DNA of 64,000 nucleotides from an uncultured Opitutia bacterium (GCA_903862955.1 CAIPAH010000023.1:248001-312000); one strand, 5' to 3'. Shown: positions 24,349-33,076, counted from the first letter of the stretch. Program-made: numbers and translations. The notes: generated by a model not told the origin, from the letters alone.

Positions 24349-25893
24349 TTACGCCAGTTTCACTAACTCAACCGTCGGCGGCACGTCCTTGATGATCTGC
24401 GAGGGGTCGGGGCCGACGCCGAGGTAGCGGAGGTTCGGGAGCTTTTCGGCCTTGGGCCAGGACTCGCCGGCGTAGGCGGCGTTGAGCGTGGCCTTCATCA
24501 TCGCGGCGACGTAGCGGCGCGCGTTGAGCGGGAGGTCGGCGAACCTGCGGACAGTGGAGATGTCCTCGGTCCAACCAGCGTGTTTGCTGTAAACGGGCTT
24601 GAGCGTCTTGCGCACGGCCTCGTTGCGGGGGACGTGGACGTAGCGCTTGCCGGCGGCGTCCTCATAGGCGGTGCAGATCTGCAAGTCGCCGTGCCAGTCG
24701 CCGGAGTAGGTGAGGGCATCGGCCTTGTTGATCATCAGGTCCTGGAAGCCGCCGTAGCGGAGGACGTCGCCCTTCTCCACCGCATCGAACCAGCCGACCA
24801 TGCGCTGGCGGCCGGTGCTGGTGCCGAACTCGAGGCGCTTTAGCTTCGTCGTGAGCGGGTGGGCGTCGTCCATCTGCGTGATGAACGTGTGCGTGCCGAC
24901 CTTGGTGTCGTAGGCCTTGGCGACGCCGAAGGTGTGGATGCGCTGCACGGGGATGCCGGCGCTTTCGAAGAACTCGGGCGTGAACGTGTGCGACGCCGTG
25001 ACGTTGGGCGAGTAGCCGTGGCGCTTGTCGAGCCAGTAGGCCTGGCCGAACTCGCCGATGATGGTGCGCCCGGCGCGAAGTTCGCGGAGGATGAGCTCGC
25101 GGACCTCGCCGATGTTCTTCGCGAGGGCGGTGCCGGCTTTCCAATAGACGTCGGTCAGCAGGTCGAGGTTGAGGGTGAACGGTGTGGCTCCGCGGAAGCG
25201 TTTGAAATCAAACTCCTCCTCGCCGAACACCCCGAGTTCGATCCCCTCGGCGTTGGCGCGGAGTTCCGCGGTGGTGAGCTTGTCGAAGAAGCCGGCGAAG
25301 GTTTCCGGGCTGACGCGGCAGACGTGCTGGATGGTGCGGAGGGCGCGGTCGGCGCGCTGGGCGAGCTTGCGCGCGAAGTAGTTCGGGCCGGCGAGGAAGT
25401 CCGCGAAGGTGATCTGCCACTGGCCGACCTCGTCGAGGTAGGCCGGGGTGATGCCGCGCCCGGTGGAGCCGCGGGGTTCCTCGGCGAGGATGTTGGCGCG
25501 ATAGTCCTCCCACGCGAGGTCGAGCAGGCGGTGCGTGAGGTCGGAGACCATGGTGCGCTCGTCGATGACGAGGCGCGAGAGAATGGCGTAGCCTTTTTTC
25601 TCGAGGGGTTTCATTTCCCAGCCGATCTTGCGCGGGTCGGCGACGACGCCGCTGCCGATGCAGAGATGCGCGGCGCCCTGGACGACGACCCCGGCGGGCA
25701 GGAGGTTGAGCTTGATGCCGCCGGCGGTGTGGCCGGAGTTGGCGCCGCCGTTGACCTTGAGCACGACCGAGACGGGTGAGGAGGTATCGCGGAGTTCGTT
25801 GGCGATCTCGGGGATCAACCGGCCTTTGCCCTCGTCACCGAGGGAAATGCCCACATCGGCGATGAGCTGGCTGCGGAAAGGAGTAAGCGACAT
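24349..25893 (-). CDS. purA: Divergent adenylosuccinate synthetase
   Basis: A 514-aa protein that would join IMP and aspartate with GTP in AMP synthesis. It is longer than the usual 425-460 aa and its motifs are altered but recognisable: ISLGDEGKG for the usual [54 protein letters not shown] for GAQGxxLDxxxGTYPxVT; and [14 protein letters not shown] with MINKADAL at the GTP/base site. ATG 25893 is used; the upstream frame to 26403 runs through an inverted repeat and is not coding. Confidence 0.88.
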   Translation of the reverse strand: MSLTPFRSQLIADVGISLGDEGKGRLIPEIANELRDTSSPVSVVLKVNGGANSGHTAGGIKLNLLPAGVVVQGAAHLCIGSGVVADPRKIGWEMKPLEKKGYAILSRLVIDERTMVSDLTHRLLDLAWEDYRANILAEEPRGSTGRGITPAYLDEVGQWQITFADFLAGPNYFARKLAQRADRALRTIQHVCRVSPETFAGFFDKLTTAELRANAEGIELGVFGEEEFDFKRFRGATPFTLNLDLLTDVYWKAGTALAKNIGEVRELILRELRAGRTIIGEFGQAYWLDKRHGYSPNVTASHTFTPEFFESAGIPVQRIHTFGVAKAYDTKVGTHTFITQMDDAHPLTTKLKRLEFGTSTGRQRMVGWFDAVEKGDVLRYGGFQDLMINKADALTYSGDWHGDLQICTAYEDAAGKRYVHVPRNEAVRKTLKPVYSKHAGWTEDISTVRRFADLPLNARRYVAAMMKATLNAAYAGESWPKAEKLPNLRYLGVGPDPSQIIKDVPPTVELVKLA

Positions 25894-26011
25894 GCTGGGG
25901 AAGGCAGCCAGAGAGAATCCCCAGTTGCCGGAAAGTGAAAACCTGACCGCCCGCCCTGCGGCAAGACTAAAGCAGCCGGATGACGCAGTGCAGCGGCGTG
26001 GCATTGGGATT

Positions 26012-26075
26012 AAAGTAGCGCAGGCGTCCCGCCTGCATTCCATCTCCGTGCAGGCGGGGACGCCTGCGCTACTTT
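26012..26075. repeat. Strong intergenic hairpin repeat, AAAGTAGCGCAGGCGTCCC class
   Basis: Arms at 26012-26037 and 26049-26075 are inverted copies differing by a single inserted base, with an 11-nt loop. They lie between divergent genes (purA and the gene at 26140), so it is not a simple terminator. The arm text resembles interspersed repeats in other Verrucomicrobia and Planctomycetes genomes, from memory. Confidence 0.88.
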
Positions 26076-26139
26076 GGACCCGCGCCGCGCGCGGGCTTGC
26101 GCTGGGACGCGGAAAACATTCGCTCATCGCCCGGCGCCC

Positions 26140-26520
26140 ATGGCTGACGTCCCCCATTTCAAGATTCCGCTGAACCTCCCGCACGCCGGCCGCGTGGCGG
26201 AGCGAATTCTCACCATGCTCGATCGCGAGGGCCTGCCCGGACCCGAGGCTGAGCGGATCGCGCACCGGCTGGCTGCTTTGCTGGAGCCGTATCTCAGCTC
26301 GGGTGAGAATCCCCGGCCCGACCTGGCGATCCGCGCGCGGGACGAGGCGGCCGGTTTGGCGCGTCAACTCGTGGACCACATCGAGCGGAACCAGTTGGGC
26401 CACGACCGGCTCGGGCAGTGCGTGCGCAACCTGTTTGAGTGCCTCGAACTCGGGCCCGAGGGCACGGTGATTTCGCTGCGCGCCGGCGAGGATCCGAAAT
26501 CGTTCCAGCGGCCGACCTGA
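26140..26520 (+). CDS. Hypothetical protein (126 aa)
   Basis: A 126-aa soluble protein starting [22 protein letters not shown]. It is mostly helical and charged, with [40 protein letters not shown] near the C-terminus. No signal peptide or membrane helix. I do not recognise the family. Start chosen at ATG 26140; the frame extends to 26074 through a low-complexity leader next to a repeat. It is divergent from purA and convergent with the first rhombosortase gene. Confidence 0.7.
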   Translation: MADVPHFKIPLNLPHAGRVAERILTMLDREGLPGPEAERIAHRLAALLEPYLSSGENPRPDLAIRARDEAAGLARQLVDHIERNQLGHDRLGQCVRNLFECLELGPEGTVISLRAGEDPKSFQRPT

Positions 26521-26565
26521 GCGTTTCTGCTCCGGGCCGTCGCGCGCGCGTTGCGCTAGGCGCGG

Positions 26566-27198
26566 TTACGAGGAGGCCTCGGTTGGCGCGGGCGCCGGGC
26601 GGGTGATGGCCCAGGCGACGAGGCCGCAGACCGAGCCGCTGATGTGGGCGAGGGGCACGACGCGGAAGCCGGCGAAGTCATGCACCAGCAGCGGCGCACC
26701 GGTCACGGTTTCCAAGGCGATCTTGACCATGACGAGGCCGGACACGGCCACCCAGAACCAGGTGGGCTCGGCGTTGTTTTCGCTCAGCTGCACGAAGGCC
26801 AGAAAGACCAGGACACCGGTGGCGACGCCGGAGAGGCCGGCGTAACGCTCGAGGTCAGGCTCGCCGACCAGCAGGCACGCGGAGATGATGGGCGGACATG
26901 CGAGGTAGAACCACCGGGCGGACCGCGGCCGGATGTATTCCAGCCAGCAACCCGCCGCGAGGAAGATGACGAGGTTCCAGATGAGATGGCTGGAGCTGAA
27001 ATGGACGATGTGGCCGGTCCAGGCGCGCCAGATTTGGCCGTGCAGGAGGAGGTTGCGATTGTAGAGCAGCCAGCTGTTGAGGACCGGAAAACAAAAAACC
27101 AACGCCGACACTGCGGCGATGGCGAGCGTGGCCCCCGGCAAGGCGGGCGGAGGCGGAGGAAGTTTTTGGTCTTCTTTCGTCGGCACCGAAGCCACCAC
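26566..27198 (-). CDS. Rhombosortase-like rhomboid intramembrane protease (copy 1)
   Basis: A 210-aa polytopic membrane protein of the rhombosortase branch of rhomboid serine proteases, which cleave GlyGly-CTERM C-terminal sorting signals. Features: WRAWTGHIVHFSSSHLIWNLVIF (the early His/Asn region), ERYAGLSGVATG with nucleophile Ser123, and VPLAHISGSVCG with His185, giving the Ser-His dyad. About five to six hydrophobic helices are visible. The start is GTG 27198; the ATG beside it is out of frame. It lies 80 nt downstream of a second rhombosortase gene and two candidate substrates. Confidence 0.87.
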   Translation of the reverse strand: MVASVPTKEDQKLPPPPPALPGATLAIAAVSALVFCFPVLNSWLLYNRNLLLHGQIWRAWTGHIVHFSSSHLIWNLVIFLAAGCWLEYIRPRSARWFYLACPPIISACLLVGEPDLERYAGLSGVATGVLVFLAFVQLSENNAEPTWFWVAVSGLVMVKIALETVTGAPLLVHDFAGFRVVPLAHISGSVCGLVAWAITRPAPAPTEASS

Positions 27199-27278
27199 AT
27201 TAGGGCAAGCGCGCCGGAAAACCAGCCCGCAAATGGCGGGGTTTTGCCGCCATTACCCGTGAGCGGCAAACGATGCTT

Positions 27279-27878
27279 TCAGGGCGAAGCTTTCCGGCCC
27301 AATCCACCGACCAGCATGAGTCCGGCGCAAACCGCGGCGGCGATGTGGGCCGACGTGGCGACGTGAACCTCGGGATCGTCAAACTGGATCATGCCGCCAC
27401 CCCGGCCGTGACCGACGGTGGATTCGAGGACGATTTCGCCCACGTAAATGGCGAGCACGGCGGGCCAGAACCAGTCCTTCCAGTTGCGCTGCCAGCCCTG
27501 GCCGGCAACGAAAAGCAACAGCGCGAGATCCACCGCGCTCAGTCCGCCGTAACGGGTCAGGCTTGGTGCAAAGAAATACACGGCGGCGGAAATGACGGCC
27601 GGGAGGAGGAAAAGGACCAGCGCAAACAGCCGGGCCGGCCTGACACCGACCATGTAGCCGAGGATGACGAACAACCCCGTGTCCGCGATAAAGTGCGGCC
27701 AGCCAAAGTGGACCAAGTGCCCGGTCCACACCCGCCACCATTCGCCGCGGCTAATCGCCGCCCGGTCGTAGAGCAGGACCGGTCGCCACGCAGGTTGAGA
27801 CTGGATGACGAGCGCCGCCAATGCAGTGGCGAGGAACACCCAAGCCAGCCTACATTTCAGCCAGCTCCGGACGTTCAT
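27279..27878 (-). CDS. Rhombosortase-like rhomboid intramembrane protease (copy 2, divergent active site)
   Basis: A 199-aa polytopic membrane protein. WRVWTGHLVHFGWPHFIADTG parallels copy 1. The Ser114 region is RYGGLSAVDLA, where copy 1 has GLSG, and His178 lies in TSAHIAAAVCAG. The Ser and His are kept but the flanking Gly is replaced by Ala. Its ATG overlaps the stop of the upstream metalloprotease gene as ATGA, so enzyme and probable substrate are translationally coupled. Confidence 0.85.
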   Translation of the reverse strand: MNVRSWLKCRLAWVFLATALAALVIQSQPAWRPVLLYDRAAISRGEWWRVWTGHLVHFGWPHFIADTGLFVILGYMVGVRPARLFALVLFLLPAVISAAVYFFAPSLTRYGGLSAVDLALLLFVAGQGWQRNWKDWFWPAVLAIYVGEIVLESTVGHGRGGGMIQFDDPEVHVATSAHIAAAVCAGLMLVGGLGRKASP

Positions 27879-29092
27879 CCTCTTTTAGCCCGGAGGCGTC
27901 GCATGCAGGCCAGCAGGCCCAGAGCGCCGAGGAACCAGCCGCTGGGCGCACCGCCGCCACCACCGCCACCGCCGGATGACGTGGGTGGAATGGTGGAGGA
28001 GGTGGAAGTGCTTCCGGAGCTGGCGAACGAAAGATTGAGCGTGACCGCAGCGCAGTCGGCACCATGACCGTCACTGGCGTTGAAGCCGTCGACGCCGAAA
28101 TAATACGTGACGCCCGAAGTTGCGCTGAAAGTGACCGAGCTGTATTGGACGACTCCGGGCTGGACGTCATCGCTGAAAGTAATCGTGGTCAGCGAACCGA
28201 CGGAAGAACCGGTATAAACCCCGAGGGTCGTGTCAAAAAGGCTGCCTTGGGTCGTCAGGGTGGCGGTGCCGGTGCTGGGGGCCGTCCATTTCCACCAGAC
28301 GGAACGGCCGCCGGAGTTGCCGGCGTGGTTGGGCTCGCCTGCCTCCTTGGTGGCATTGGTGTTGTAGCCCGTGACCGTGGCGGAGGTGCCGCTCAACGTG
28401 ATGGCGGTGGCGGAAGCAAAGTTGTCGTTGGCCGGCACACCGGGCGGGCCGTAAAGGCTTTGTGCCCCGTTGATGTCGTCGGCCTGGAGCGAGTCGATGC
28501 TGCTCTCATGGCTGTTCATGATGGCGGTGACCGTCTGCCCATTCTCGTCGGGATGGTCCAGGCCCAGGGTGTGGCCGAATTCGTGCAGGGCCACCCGCTG
28601 GATGTCCTCCTTGCCGGCCATGGCGCCGGCATGGAGCGGGCCGCGATAGGAGTCCCAGGTGAACGCGGTGTTGAAGATCGTGTCCGCCTCGACGCGGTCG
28701 TTCCCGTTATACCAGGCGGTGGTGATGGCGAGCGTGTTGCTGTCCCACGTTGTGCCGTAGGGAGAAGCCGAGAAGAAGACCTCGTTAATGCTGTTGCCAT
28801 CGGAGCCGTTGCCCGGGGCGACGATGGTCGAGGTGAACTGGGCGTCGCCGAGATTGGGATTCCAGCCGCGGGTGGCGCCTTGCAACGCCGCCTGCAGGGT
28901 GGTGGCGCGGGTGTTGCCGTCGCTGAGCACGATCGAGTTATCCACCATGAGCTTCATCGCGATGTTGCCCGGTGCCCACTTGAGCGGGAGGTGGGTAGTG
29001 TCATTCGTGATAAACACAAAACCGCTGGCCAGTGCGAGCAACGCTCCTCCCGCCGCGACCAGAACCAGGAAATGCGGGCGCTTAGTTCGCAT
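27875..29092 (-). CDS. Secreted matrixin-type metalloprotease with GlyGly-CTERM-like tail
   Basis: A 405-aa exported protease. Signal or anchor helix about residues 8-28. Metzincin catalytic domain about 35-215, with the zinc motif HEFGHTLGLDH (170-180) and Met-turn IMNS. Residues about 221-355 resemble a bacterial pre-peptidase C-terminal beta domain (NDNFASATAITL...). The C-terminus has a Ser/Thr linker, eight Gly, APSGWFLGALGLLACM, then RRLRAKRG: a Gly-rich stretch, helix and basic end as in GlyGly-CTERM. It overlaps the companion gene by 11 nt and the rhombosortase gene by 4 nt. Confidence 0.88.
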   Translation of the reverse strand: MRTKRPHFLVLVAAGGALLALASGFVFITNDTTHLPLKWAPGNIAMKLMVDNSIVLSDGNTRATTLQAALQGATRGWNPNLGDAQFTSTIVAPGNGSDGNSINEVFFSASPYGTTWDSNTLAITTAWYNGNDRVEADTIFNTAFTWDSYRGPLHAGAMAGKEDIQRVALHEFGHTLGLDHPDENGQTVTAIMNSHESSIDSLQADDINGAQSLYGPPGVPANDNFASATAITLSGTSATVTGYNTNATKEAGEPNHAGNSGGRSVWWKWTAPSTGTATLTTQGSLFDTTLGVYTGSSVGSLTTITFSDDVQPGVVQYSSVTFSATSGVTYYFGVDGFNASDGHGADCAAVTLNLSFASSGSTSTSSTIPPTSSGGGGGGGGAPSGWFLGALGLLACMRRLRAKRG

Positions 29093-29738
29093 TGGTCGGG
29101 GTGGAGTTGGCGTGGCGGGCGAGCGACTGGCGAACCTGGATGGAAAACTCGGTCATGGTCAGCGGGCGCGGGCCGGCGCTGGCCACGGCAGTGGCCGGCG
29201 TCATGGGTTGGACCACGTCCTTCACGTCGTAAAGCGCGCTGCCATTGCTCCGATGCACCACGTCCTGTCCCGTCGAGGGATCGTGCTGGACGAGGAACTG
29301 GCCATACATGATGGCCACGAGCGGGATGAACTGCCGGCCGTTGCCGCGGATGAACAGGATGTCGTCATCGCCGACCAGAAACGCAGGTGCGCCCTCCACG
29401 ACCATGCGGGTCTGACCGATGGTGCCACCGAGCACTTGCAGCACGAGCGGCGACGGGGGCAGGCCCTTGATGACCTCGGTCACCTGGATGGTCACCATGG
29501 TGATGATGTGCCGGCCCCCGCTGTCGGTGCGCCACTCGGACGTCGCGGATTTCACCACGCCGCGCACGACGTAGTCGGCCTGGCTGACGAGCGAATCGAA
29601 ATCGGGGGCCACCACGCTGGTGGCCCGGGCACGGAGCGGGAGCAGCCCCACGGCCAGCGCTACGACCGCACTGGACCAGAATCGGAAGCGTTTCACACGG
29701 GGTGTGACGACGGGAAGACGGGTCGGGTTCCTCAACAT
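29082..29738 (-). CDS. Secreted companion protein of metalloprotease cassette 1 (unknown family)
   Basis: A 218-aa exported protein (signal FWSSAVVALAVGLLPLRARA) from ATG 29738, with GAGGAG upstream; the frame to 29828 is a leader artefact. No known domain recognised. It is clearly paralogous to 32381-32989: both share FDSLVSQADYVVR, a beta-rich core with EVIKG-PPS-LVL, GDxDILFI-GNG, PLVxxMYG, RSNGxxLYD and QPMTP. It ends Asn-Ala-Asn and its stop overlaps the metalloprotease start by 11 nt. Inhibitor, chaperone or trans-acting propeptide roles are possible guesses. Confidence 0.8.
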   Translation of the reverse strand: MLRNPTRLPVVTPRVKRFRFWSSAVVALAVGLLPLRARATSVVAPDFDSLVSQADYVVRGVVKSATSEWRTDSGGRHIITMVTIQVTEVIKGLPPSPLVLQVLGGTIGQTRMVVEGAPAFLVGDDDILFIRGNGRQFIPLVAIMYGQFLVQHDPSTGQDVVHRSNGSALYDVKDVVQPMTPATAVASAGPRPLTMTEFSIQVRQSLARHANSTPTNAN

Positions 29739-29928
29739 TGAAGATTTTCTCCTCAAATAAAGCCGGTCGGCGATTGCGGACGTAACTAGGTGTCGCCGGA
29801 TGACTGCGCGAGGCAAAACATCAGGCACGGGCCGCCAACCCTTCAGGGTGCGCTTAGGCAGAAAGGCCAGCGACCGGGGCGAGCCCGGGCTGATCTCGTC
29901 TCACAGTAGGCGCCTGCTGCGCAATCCA

Positions 29929-32391
29929 TTATCTTCTCTTGGCAAACAATCTGCGCGCAAGGCCCAGCAGACCCAGGGCACCGAAGAACCACGTGCTGGG
30001 CGCGCCGCCCCCGCCGCCGCTGCTGCTGGAACTGGACGATCCATTGGTGGGCGGGATGGTGCTCGTGGTGCTCGAGGTGGTAGTGGCCGCAACGAGGGGC
30101 AGGGTCGTGACGACACCCGCAGGCGTGATGAGGCGGATCGAGGCGTTGCCAGTGTCGGCGACAAACACGTTGCCGGTGCCGTCCACGGTGAGCGCTTTGG
30201 GTTGATTAAACCATGCATCGCTGCCGGTGCCGTCCTTGAATCCCGCGACGCCTGGCAGGCCTGCCAGAGTCGTGACAAGCCCGGCTGGGGTGACCTTCCG
30301 GATGCTGGAGTTGCCCGTGTCGGCGAGATAGACGTTCCCGGAGCCATCCACCGCGAGACCGCCGGGCGTATTGAACAACGCATTGCTGCCGACGCCGTCA
30401 CTGGAGCCCACCACCCCGACCACGCCGGCAACCGTGGTGACGACCCCGGCCGGGGTGATTTTGCGCAGGAGGTTGTTCGTGGTGTCGGCGACGTAGATAT
30501 TGCCGCTACTGTCCAGGGCGATGCCGGTCGGGTTGTTGAATCTTGCCGCACTCGTGGTGCCGTCGGCGTAGCCCGCGATGCCCGCACTGCCGGCAACAGT
30601 GGTGACCACGCCGGCGGAAGTGACCTTGCGGATCGTGTGGTTCGTGGAGTCGGCGACATAGAGTGTGCCGGCGGTGTCGCGGGCGATACCGATGGGCATG
30701 GAGAAGGTCGCGGCCGACCCGGTGGCGTCGACGTTCCCGCGGACGGTGGGACTGCCCGCGAGCGTGGTAACCGTGCCGTCGGGTTGAATCACGCGGATGG
30801 TGGCATTGGCGGTATCCGAAACGCCGAGGATGCCATCCGCCGTGGAGCTCAAGCCGGTGGGTTGGTTAAAGCGCGCGACGCTGCCGGATCCGTCCTTGGA
30901 GCCAATGCCGTCGTTGGTACCGGCCGTGCTGGTGGCTCCGGCGAGCGTTGAGACCGAAGTGGAGGATGTGATTTTCTGGATGGTTAAGAACGAGGTGTCG
31001 CTCACGTAGAGATTGCCCGAGGCATCGATCGTGATGCCCGCGGGAAAAGCAAAAAAGGCTTGGATGACGATAAGCGTGCCATACCCGGTGGTGGTAACGA
31101 CGCCATTGGCGTCCGTGATCACGGCGCGGTAGCGCAGGCCGGACATGCCGGCGCCGACGGTCGCGATGGTGAGATTGGCGGTGCTCGATCCGCTATAGGT
31201 GGAGCCATCCGTAGTATTGGACCAACTATTCCCGTTATTCGTGGAAACCTGCCATTGGACGGTTCCTGCACCGGCATTGACCGAGAACGTGACACCGTGC
31301 CCGTTGGTGACCGTCGCACTCTTCACGGGGTAAGTGTCCGTGTAGGAAAGATTGAGCACGATGCCGCCGCAATCGGCGCCATTCCCGTCGTTCTTGTTGG
31401 ATCCGTCGACGGCGATGTAATAGGTGGTGCCGGAAGCGGCCGAGAACGTCACCGAACTGGTGCGGACGGCACCCGGTTGCGCATCGTCATTCGTTGCGAC
31501 GGTGGTGAGAGTCGTTACGTCCGAGCCGGTGTAAACACCTAGGGTGGTGTCGAAGGCACTGCCGGCGGTGGTGATGGTGACCTGGGAGGTCGAAGCAGCG
31601 GTCCATTGCCACCAGACCGAACGGCCGCCGACGTTGTTGCCGTGATTGGGTTCGCCGGCTTCCTTGGTGGCATTGGTGTTGTAGCCGGTTACGGTGATTG
31701 AGTTGCTTTGGAGGTTGATGGTGTTGGCGGAGGCAAAGTTGTCGTTATAGGTAGGGACCGGCGGGCCATAAAGAAACTGGGCGGCGAGGACATCATAGAC
31801 TTGGATCTGATCCGCGTCGACCGCGTCACTGTTCATGACGGAGGGGACGGTCAGGCCGGCGGTATCCGGGTGATCGAGACCGAGCGCATGACCCAATTCG
31901 TGCAACGCCACCCGCTGGAGGTCGACCGGGCTGGACTTGGCCGCACCGCGATAGGAATCCCAGGTCACCGCCGAGTTGAAAATGATGTCGGACTCCACGC
32001 GCTTGTCGCCCACATACCACGAGGTGGTCAGCGCGAGGGTGTTCGCTTCCCAATTCCGGTTGTAGGGCGTGCTGGCAAAGAAGACCTGGTTGATGTGGTC
32101 GCCGTCCGCGCCGTTGCCGGCGGGCAGGATTTGCGGGACGAACTGCACCGCACCCAGACGCAGATTCCACGCCTGCATGGCGGCCTGGATGCTGGTCGCC
32201 CGGGTCGTCCCGTCGGTCAGCACGGTCGTATTGTCGGCCATGATCCGCATTGGGATCGGGCCCGGGGCCCACCTCAGGGGGAAGCCGGTGGTGTCGCTCG
32301 TGAAATAGGCGTAATTAAAGCCGCAGGTTAGGAAGACCGCTGCCAAGCCGGCGAGGGCGCGGATCAGCAATTGGGGGGGATTAATTCGCAT
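29929..32391 (-). CDS. Secreted metalloprotease with NHL-type beta-propeller and GlyGly-CTERM-like tail
   Basis: An 820-aa exported protein from ATG 32391. Signal about residues 8-28; metzincin domain about 30-205 with HELGHALGLDH (164-174) and Met-turn VMNS; a beta domain like that of the shorter paralog (about 210-350); an Ig-like segment (about 355-440); then about six NHL-type repeats with units such as PTGIALDSSGNIYVADTTNN and VTTVAG (about 450-765). The tail has STIPPT, a Ser-rich run, five Gly, APSTWFFGALGLLGL and ARRLFAKRR. It is probably processed by the rhombosortases downstream. Confidence 0.88.
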   Translation of the reverse strand: MRINPPQLLIRALAGLAAVFLTCGFNYAYFTSDTTGFPLRWAPGPIPMRIMADNTTVLTDGTTRATSIQAAMQAWNLRLGAVQFVPQILPAGNGADGDHINQVFFASTPYNRNWEANTLALTTSWYVGDKRVESDIIFNSAVTWDSYRGAAKSSPVDLQRVALHELGHALGLDHPDTAGLTVPSVMNSDAVDADQIQVYDVLAAQFLYGPPVPTYNDNFASANTINLQSNSITVTGYNTNATKEAGEPNHGNNVGGRSVWWQWTAASTSQVTITTAGSAFDTTLGVYTGSDVTTLTTVATNDDAQPGAVRTSSVTFSAASGTTYYIAVDGSNKNDGNGADCGGIVLNLSYTDTYPVKSATVTNGHGVTFSVNAGAGTVQWQVSTNNGNSWSNTTDGSTYSGSSTANLTIATVGAGMSGLRYRAVITDANGVVTTTGYGTLIVIQAFFAFPAGITIDASGNLYVSDTSFLTIQKITSSTSVSTLAGATSTAGTNDGIGSKDGSGSVARFNQPTGLSSTADGILGVSDTANATIRVIQPDGTVTTLAGSPTVRGNVDATGSAATFSMPIGIARDTAGTLYVADSTNHTIRKVTSAGVVTTVAGSAGIAGYADGTTSAARFNNPTGIALDSSGNIYVADTTNNLLRKITPAGVVTTVAGVVGVVGSSDGVGSNALFNTPGGLAVDGSGNVYLADTGNSSIRKVTPAGLVTTLAGLPGVAGFKDGTGSDAWFNQPKALTVDGTGNVFVADTGNASIRLITPAGVVTTLPLVAATTTSSTTSTIPPTNGSSSSSSSGGGGGAPSTWFFGALGLLGLARRLFAKRR

Positions 32392-32989
32392 TGGCCGAAG
32401 GCTGGGATGCATGTTGGGAAGCTGAGGCGCGGATCTTGTCCGCAAAGGCGGAGACGGTGAGCGGGCGCGCGGCAATTTGGGCCGCGTTGGGCGTCATGGG
32501 CTGAGACACTTCGTTTGTGTCGTACAGCGGGATGCCATTGCTGCGGAGGACAATCTCCTCACCCGAGACGGAATCGCGCACGATCGGGTAGCGGCCATAC
32601 ATCAGGCCCACCAGCGGGGAGAATTGCTGCCCGTTGCCATGGATGAAAAGTATGTCCTCGTCCCCGACTTTGAATTTGGGCACGCCATCCACGGCCATGG
32701 TGATTTCGCCCATGGTCCCGCCGAGCATCTCCAACACGAGGGAGGAGGGCGGGTCGCCCTTGATGACCTCACGAACCGTCAGCTCCACCTTGGTGACAAT
32801 GGATCGATTGGCGCCTTCCACTTGCCACTCCGAGTTCACCGACTTGACGACCGTGCGGACCACATAATCGGCCTGGCTGACCAAGGAATCGAAGGCGGGC
32901 GCGGTTACGGTCGTGGCGAAGGCGGCCGGGGACGCCATGCCAAGAGAAAGCGCGAATAGGGCACACGCGCGAAGCTGGGATCGTTTCAC
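32381..32989 (-). CDS. Secreted companion protein of metalloprotease cassette 2 (unknown family)
   Basis: A 202-aa exported protein (signal ACALFALSLGMASPAAFA), paralog of 29082-29738. Shared blocks: FDSLVSQADYVVR, VxxSEW, EVIKGDPPSSLVL, GDEDILFIHGNGQQF, PLVGLMYG, RSNGIPLYD and QPMTP. It ends SANAN. The last codons overlap the next gene as AATGCGAATTAA, the same arrangement as cassette 1. No cysteine-rich or membrane C-terminus, so it is probably soluble periplasmic or secreted. This is the first gene of the apparent operon. Confidence 0.8.
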   Translation of the reverse strand: MKRSQLRACALFALSLGMASPAAFATTVTAPAFDSLVSQADYVVRTVVKSVNSEWQVEGANRSIVTKVELTVREVIKGDPPSSLVLEMLGGTMGEITMAVDGVPKFKVGDEDILFIHGNGQQFSPLVGLMYGRYPIVRDSVSGEEIVLRSNGIPLYDTNEVSQPMTPNAAQIAARPLTVSAFADKIRASASQHASQPSANAN

Positions 32990-33076
32990 GAGGATGAGAC
33001 GGCAGGGAAAGAGATAAGTTTCAAGAATTTCCCGACTTTCAACCAGACAAAGGACGAGGGCAAGCGTCCCGCGACC

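Noticed and set aside
25894-26403. N-terminal extension of purA to 26403
   Set aside because: It crosses an inverted repeat and part of the divergent gene; the conserved protein starts at 25893.
27960-28000. Gly run in the metalloprotease tail as a possible sequencing artefact
   Set aside because: The paralog at 29929 has an independent Gly run in the same place, followed by the same APSxWF core, so it is genuine tag structure.
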